From Emiliania huxleyi CCMP1516 (taxonomy: Eukaryota > Haptophyta > Isochrysidales > Noelaerhabdaceae), in contig NW_005199975.1 in the NCBI RefSeq assembly GCF_000372725.1, forward strand, positions 70,461 to 134,460: a stretch of DNA of 64,000 nucleotides, written 5' to 3'. Positions 60,378 through 64,000 of this stretch are shown here, one piece after another; position 1 is the stretch's first letter; every line of letters starts with the position of its first letter. Under the pieces are notes generated by a model that had not been told where the DNA came from, did not search any database, and saw only the letters and a list, made by a program, of their open reading frames with translations. The translations under genes and the position numbers were made by a program.

Positions 60378-61252
60378 ATGGGCGTGATACTCGTACGTTC
60401 ATTCAACAGCGGTTGGACTCCCATGGGCTTCACGACGAGCAAGGAGAGGCGATACGAGCAGTGGTGCGAGCTCCGCGGCGACGCCCTGGAGCCAATCCTC
60501 GCGAGCGGCGCCGTTGCCCTCCTCGACGCGCAGTGGATCATCAGCCACGCCGAGGCGGGAGGCGTCCTCACTCGCCGCCAGGCGCTGCCCAAAGAGGCCT
60601 TCCTCTCCCTCGCCGACCTCGTCGAGGCGACCAGCGAGAGTGTGAGCAGCCTTCCCTTGGGCACGCTCTCCTACCCGTGGCTGAGCAAGGACCACCCCGA
60701 CTCGCGCGGAGCCAACCTCTCCCGCGTCGCAAGGGCGCTCAAGGCTGTGCTCAGCTGCCCCACCATCACCCGCGGCTCGGCGTCTACTGGGACTTCGGCT
60801 CGCTGCACCAGCATCCAGACCCTGCCAACGGCGTCATGCGCACCGCGGAGCAGAACGCGCTCTTCAAGCAGGGGCTGGGCTGCCTCGGCACGCTCTACTC
60901 CCACCAATGGACGCCCGTGCTGCGGCTGACCTCCTTCCCGGACGGCCACGAGGCGGAGGACCAGGCCGACGGCACCAACGTGGCGGCGTATTTTGACCGA
61001 GGCAGGTGCTTCGCCGAGAGTAGCTTGGCGACCCTGACCAAGGGCTTCCATCTCTCGCTCGACCTCGGCCTGATGCGCGACGGCAAGGAGTACGACTCGC
61101 GACGGCAATGCACTGTGCTCCCTGGCTGGCCCACCCCAACAATCCCCATCCCACAACCCCGCCCCACCCGCACCCCGACCCGAGAACCCTGCATTAAATC
61201 AAGCATTAAGATCGCACGGGCGGGGACCCGTTTCTTTTTACCCATCTCCTAG
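60378..61252 (+). CDS. Unknown protein of a protist 'WDFGSLHQ...RGRCFAE' family, with an internal frameshift
   Basis: The ATG at 60378 opens a frame with YEQWCELRGDALEPILASGA, VLTRRQALPKEAFLSLADLV and YPWLSKDHPDSRGANLSRVA, running to about 60750. The homologous continuation is in another frame: PRLGVYWDFGSLHQHP, RTAEQNALFKQGLGCLGTLY, SHQWTPVLRL, FDRGRCFAESSLATLTKG. This 'WLS-HPD-x-G ... (V)-WDF-SL-Q ... RT-E...LF...LG-LY ... Y/FDRG-C-E' pattern is one I associate with expanded, uncharacterised protist proteins. There is no room for an intron at the switch (about 60750-60770), so it is a real frameshift or a sequence error. The tail after 61100 may be intronic. Confidence 0.45.
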
Positions 61253-61315
61253 TAGAGGTGTCCGTTGGATTTATTTATTTAGCGGGGGCGCGGCCACGAG
61301 GGAATGTGACACCTC

Positions 61316-64000
61316 TCAGACAGCCAAGTCGGACCCCCCTGACGGGCTGTAGCCCGACCCGTCGGGGCTCGCGCCATGCTGGCCACGTATCGACGCAGCC
61401 TGCCGCCGGCCCACCCGGCCAAGCGAGAGCCTGGCCGGCCGCGGCGGCAGTTTCACAGCTGGCAGCCGGAGACCCTGCAGCCCTGGCGGCGGCTGCGCCG
61501 CTCCCCCAGAAGAGGGCGGCTGCTGCTGCCCCGCCTGCTGCTGCCCCGCCTGGTCGCCGCTGGGCTCCTCGCCGCTCACCCACGAGACGACGGCGTGCAC
61601 CTGCCCCCGAGATGGCGCCGAGATGTCGCCGAGATGCAGCCGAAGTGTCGCCAAGATGTCCGAGATGTCACCGAGGTGTAGCCGAAGTGTCGCCGAGATG
61701 TCACCGAGATGCAGCCGAAGTGTCGCCGAGATGTCGCCGAGATGCAGCCGAAGTGTCGCCGAGGTGTCGCCGAGGTGCAGCCGAAGTGTCGCCGAGGTGT
61801 CGCCGAGGTGCCGCTGATCGCCGAGAGGCATAGCCGAGAGAGACGCGTGTGAGCCCACACCTGCCCCCGAGGCTGGGATCGCTTGTAGAGCACGGTGCCC
61901 GTCAGCGCCGCCGCGTATTGCGTGCGGAGGGGCGAGAGGTCGAGAGTCGCCTGAGTACAGTCGACCGATGTAGTTGTCATTCAGTCTAATTGTGGGTATC
62001 GCGTGCGGAGCGGCGAGAGGTCCAGAGTCGCCCAAGCTAGGCAAAGCTAAGGCGAGGTGAGCGTCTCCACACACACACAACGAGGTGGTGGGGCGAGGGC
62101 GAGGGCAAAGCGTCGCCTTGCCGAGCGTGTCTAGGAAGTGTCTAGGAAGTGTCTGGGAAGTGTCTAGGGAGTGTCTAGGAAGTGTCTAGGAAGTGTCTAG
62201 GAAGTGTCTAGGAAGTGTCTAGGAAGTGTCTAGGAAGAGTCTAGGAAGTGTCTAGGAGGTGTCCAGGAAGTGTCTAGGAGGTGTCCAGGAAGTGTCGCCT
62301 TGCCGAGCGAGTCGTCTCTGTCGAGTCGTGACGCGTCCTTGTCGTAGAGGGAGATGGCGAGCGGCTCGGCCAGCAGCTGCGCCACCTGAGATATGGGGAG
62401 ATATGGGGAGATGGCGAGCGGCTCGGCCAGCAGCTGCGCCACCTGAGCCCACGCATTGCAAACTAGCAGCCACTGCTGATGGCCAGCGGCTGCACCATCT
62501 CTCCGCCGAAGAAGAAAGTCTCGTCCCACATCTCTCCATACCACATCTCCGCAGCTCCGCACATCTCCGCACATCTCCGCATATCTCCCCACATCTCCCC
62601 ATATCTCCCCATGTATCTCCACACATCTCCCCACATCTCCGCATCTCTCCCCACACCTCCCCAGTATATCTCCACATGAGACGGTCTCGTCCCACATCTC
62701 CCCACATCTCCCCACATCTCCCCACATCTCCCCATGCATCTCCCCACATCTCCACACCTCCCCGCCGAAGGAGAAGGTCTCGTCCCAGACCGGGTCGCGC
62801 GTCCTGCAAGGCCAGAGGTCAGAGACGGAACTCAGACACAGACGCCTCGGGAAGGCCTCTCCCTCCCAAATCCAGCGTCGTCTCCTCGAGCAGATCGACG
62901 AGCGGACAGCACCGCGGCTGCCGAGCCGCACCTAGGAGGGAGGAGCAGCAGCCAGGCGCTGAAGAAGGGCAGTCGGAGTGAGTCCAGTACACCGCAGCCA
63001 GCGACTGCTGACGGAGCCGCGCCTCTGCGTAAGGGTCGGCGATCTCTCGGAGATCTCTCGGCGATCTCTCGGCGATCTCTCGGCGATCTCTCGGCGACAT
63101 CTCGGCGATCTCTCGGCGATCTCTCGGCGATCTCTCGGCGATCTCTCGCGCCTCTGCGTAAGGGTCGGAGAGACCGTCGGCGTCCGCGCCGCGCAACTCC
63201 TGCAGCCGAGAAGAGCCGAGCTGCAGCCGAGGTGTAGCCGAGATGTAGCCGAGATGTCGCCGAGAAGAGCCGAGATGTCGCCGAGATGTCGCCGAGATGT
63301 CGCCGAGAGGCAGCCGAGATGTCGCCGAGATGCAGCCGAGATGTCGGCGAGATGTCGAGCCGAGATATTTCGCCGAGATGTGCCGCTCCTGCGCCGAGAA
63401 GAGCCGAGATGTCGCCGAGATGTCGCCGAGATGTCGCCGAGATGTCGGCGAGATGTCGCTGAGAAGAGCCGAGATGCAGCCGAGATGTCGCCGAGATGCA
63501 GCTGAGAAGAGCTGAGAAGAGCCGAGATGTCGCCGAGATGCAGCCGAGATGTCGCCGAGATATCGCCGAGATATCGCCGAGATGCAGCTGAGAAGAGCCG
63601 AGATGCCGCCGAGATGTCGCCGAGATGCAGCTGAGAAGAGCTGAGAAGAGCCGAGATGTCGCCGAGATGCAGCCGAGATGTCGAGCCGAGATGTCGCCGA
63701 GATGTGCCGCTCCTGCGCCGAGAAGAGCCGCACCGACACCACGCCTCGCGACGAGAGCGAGGAGGGCGGCACCGGGACCGGGAGGGGCCGCGCCGCCGCC
63801 AGCGCCGCCTCCCTCGCCTCGGCCCACTCGGCGGCTGCGGAGCGCCAGCGGATGCGTAGCTTGACGGAGCCTGGCAGAGAGAGAGGGGCGGGGGGGATCT
63901 TGGGGAGATAGGGGGAGATATGGGGGGATATGGGGAGAGGTAAGGGAGATATGGGACGCGCCTTGCAGCGAGATTGCAGCGAGATTGGGGCGGTGAAGCT
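61316..64000 (-). CDS. Multi-C2-domain protein, 5' end outside the window
   Basis: On the minus strand: SVKLRIRW (end of one C2-like beta-sandwich, about 63.85 kb), a helical linker, then GVVSVRLFSA|LRGADADGLSDPYAEAR, VRLGS, TRDPVWDETFSFGG, LLAEPLAISLYDKDASRLDR (DDSLGKATLDLSPL) and GQVHAVVSWVSGE. This is a complete C2 domain with the Asp residues of both calcium loops (D-x-SDPY and YDKD...D-D), so calcium-dependent lipid binding is likely; tandem C2 layout suggests a synaptotagmin/E-Syt/MCTP-like membrane protein. Introns are long tandem arrays (AGATGTCGCCG, ATCTCCCCAC, GTGTCTAGGAA). A Gln/Pro-rich tail ends at the stop at 61316-61318. Exon joints are approximate. Confidence 0.7.
62041..62117 (-). 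mobile_element. SINE-like dispersed repeat, partial copy F
   Basis: Reverse, truncated copy: AAGGCGAGGTGAGCGTCTCC, ACACACACAACGAGGTGGTGG, GGCGAGGGCGAGGGC. Inside an intron of the C2 gene. Confidence 0.5.
62128..62296. repeat. GTGTCTAGGAA 11-bp minisatellite
   Basis: About fifteen units with rare GTCTGGGAA or GTCCAGGAA variants, flanked by two copies of CGCCTTGCCGAGCG (62112 and 62296), again copy-filler-copy. Confidence 0.95.
62500..62765. repeat. ACATCTCCCC 10-bp minisatellite with exon copies
   Basis: About 20 units of CATCTCCCCA-type sequence with copies of CCGAAG(A/G)AGAA-GTCTCGTCCCA (62507-62530, 62680-62696, 62765-62787), i.e. three copies of the exon segment coding WDETFSFGG. Confidence 0.9.
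63035..63150. repeat. TCTCTCGGCGA 11-bp minisatellite
   Basis: About ten units between two copies of GCGCCTCTGCGTAAGGGTCGG (63018 and 63148). Confidence 0.95.
63205..63725. repeat. GATGTCGCCGA / GATGCAGCCGA 11-bp minisatellite
   Basis: About 45 units, with interspersed GAGAAGAGCCGA and two copies of TGTGCCGCTCCTGCGCCGAG (63380 and 63706). Intron of the C2 gene between the GVVSVRLFSA and LRGADADG exons. Confidence 0.95.

Overview
The window looks like nuclear DNA of a haptophyte alga; my best guess is a coccolithophore of the Emiliania/Gephyrocapsa type. This is inferred from very high GC, a fucoxanthin-chlorophyll a/c antenna fragment, plastid-type IspD, FAD4-like and lumenal-cyclophilin genes, TTAGGG telomere-type repeats, very short introns mostly of GC-AG type, and large amounts of short-unit minisatellite. 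There is one 100-base assembly gap (9373-9472). Nothing suggests a bacterial or organellar origin.

Layout. 1-6 kb: a truncated copy of a secreted-protein family (minus), a complete six-exon MFS transporter (plus, 1209-2987), and a multi-pass membrane gene (minus, about 4.4-5.1 kb). 6-25.5 kb: an uninterrupted plus-strand array of dozens of small exons. It begins with a one-helix N-terminal exon, passes through a multi-pass membrane region and two unrecognised soluble stretches, and ends in a clear anoctamin/TMEM16 domain (about 20.1-25.5 kb); I could not find gene boundaries inside it. 25.8-27.9 kb: the C-terminus of a HIR/SPFH protein (minus). 28-32.6 kb: an inositol polyphosphate kinase. 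32.8-34.3 kb: an intact 288-codon ORF between direct repeats. 34.6-38.6 kb: a diverged inverted duplication carrying a copy of the promoter and first exon of the PP2A scaffold gene that follows at 38.5-41.1 kb. 41.6-42.6 kb: ispD (minus). 44.5-48.8 kb: a G-patch plus R3H gene, apparently continuing into a discoidin-like domain (minus). 50-54.8 kb: a Cys-rich gene, an antenna pseudogene, a FAD4-like desaturase and a WW-like membrane protein. 56.3-61.3 kb: a GST-like gene, a lumenal cyclophilin, the intact secreted paralogue of the first gene, and a frameshifted gene. 61.3 kb to the right edge: a multi-C2-domain gene running off the window.

The most striking content is how the introns are built. 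In gene after gene the intron starts with a near-copy of the first 25-35 bases of the next exon, followed by filler, and ends in AG exactly before the second copy. The filler is usually a 10-11 bp minisatellite (GTGTCTAGGAA, ATAGCCGAGAT, CTCGGGTAAT and others), AT-rich sequence, TTAGGG-type repeat, or a ~37-bp hairpin unit beginning and ending with GTGAACRG. Several introns are exact tandem arrays of the whole exon-copy-plus-filler unit (72 bp x3, 83 bp x4, 77 bp x2, about 12 x 66 bp). This is what intron birth by tandem duplication of AG|GY-containing exon segments would leave behind, at unusually high frequency and apparently recently. Dispersed short elements (a SINE-like ~135-bp repeat in at least five copies, a ~228-bp insertion with a visible empty site, and two ~130-bp repeats) sit in introns and intergenic DNA.

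The genes do not form an operon or pathway; they are ordinary eukaryotic housekeeping and membrane genes on both strands. Exon boundaries are exact only where stated; elsewhere coordinates give the outer limits.
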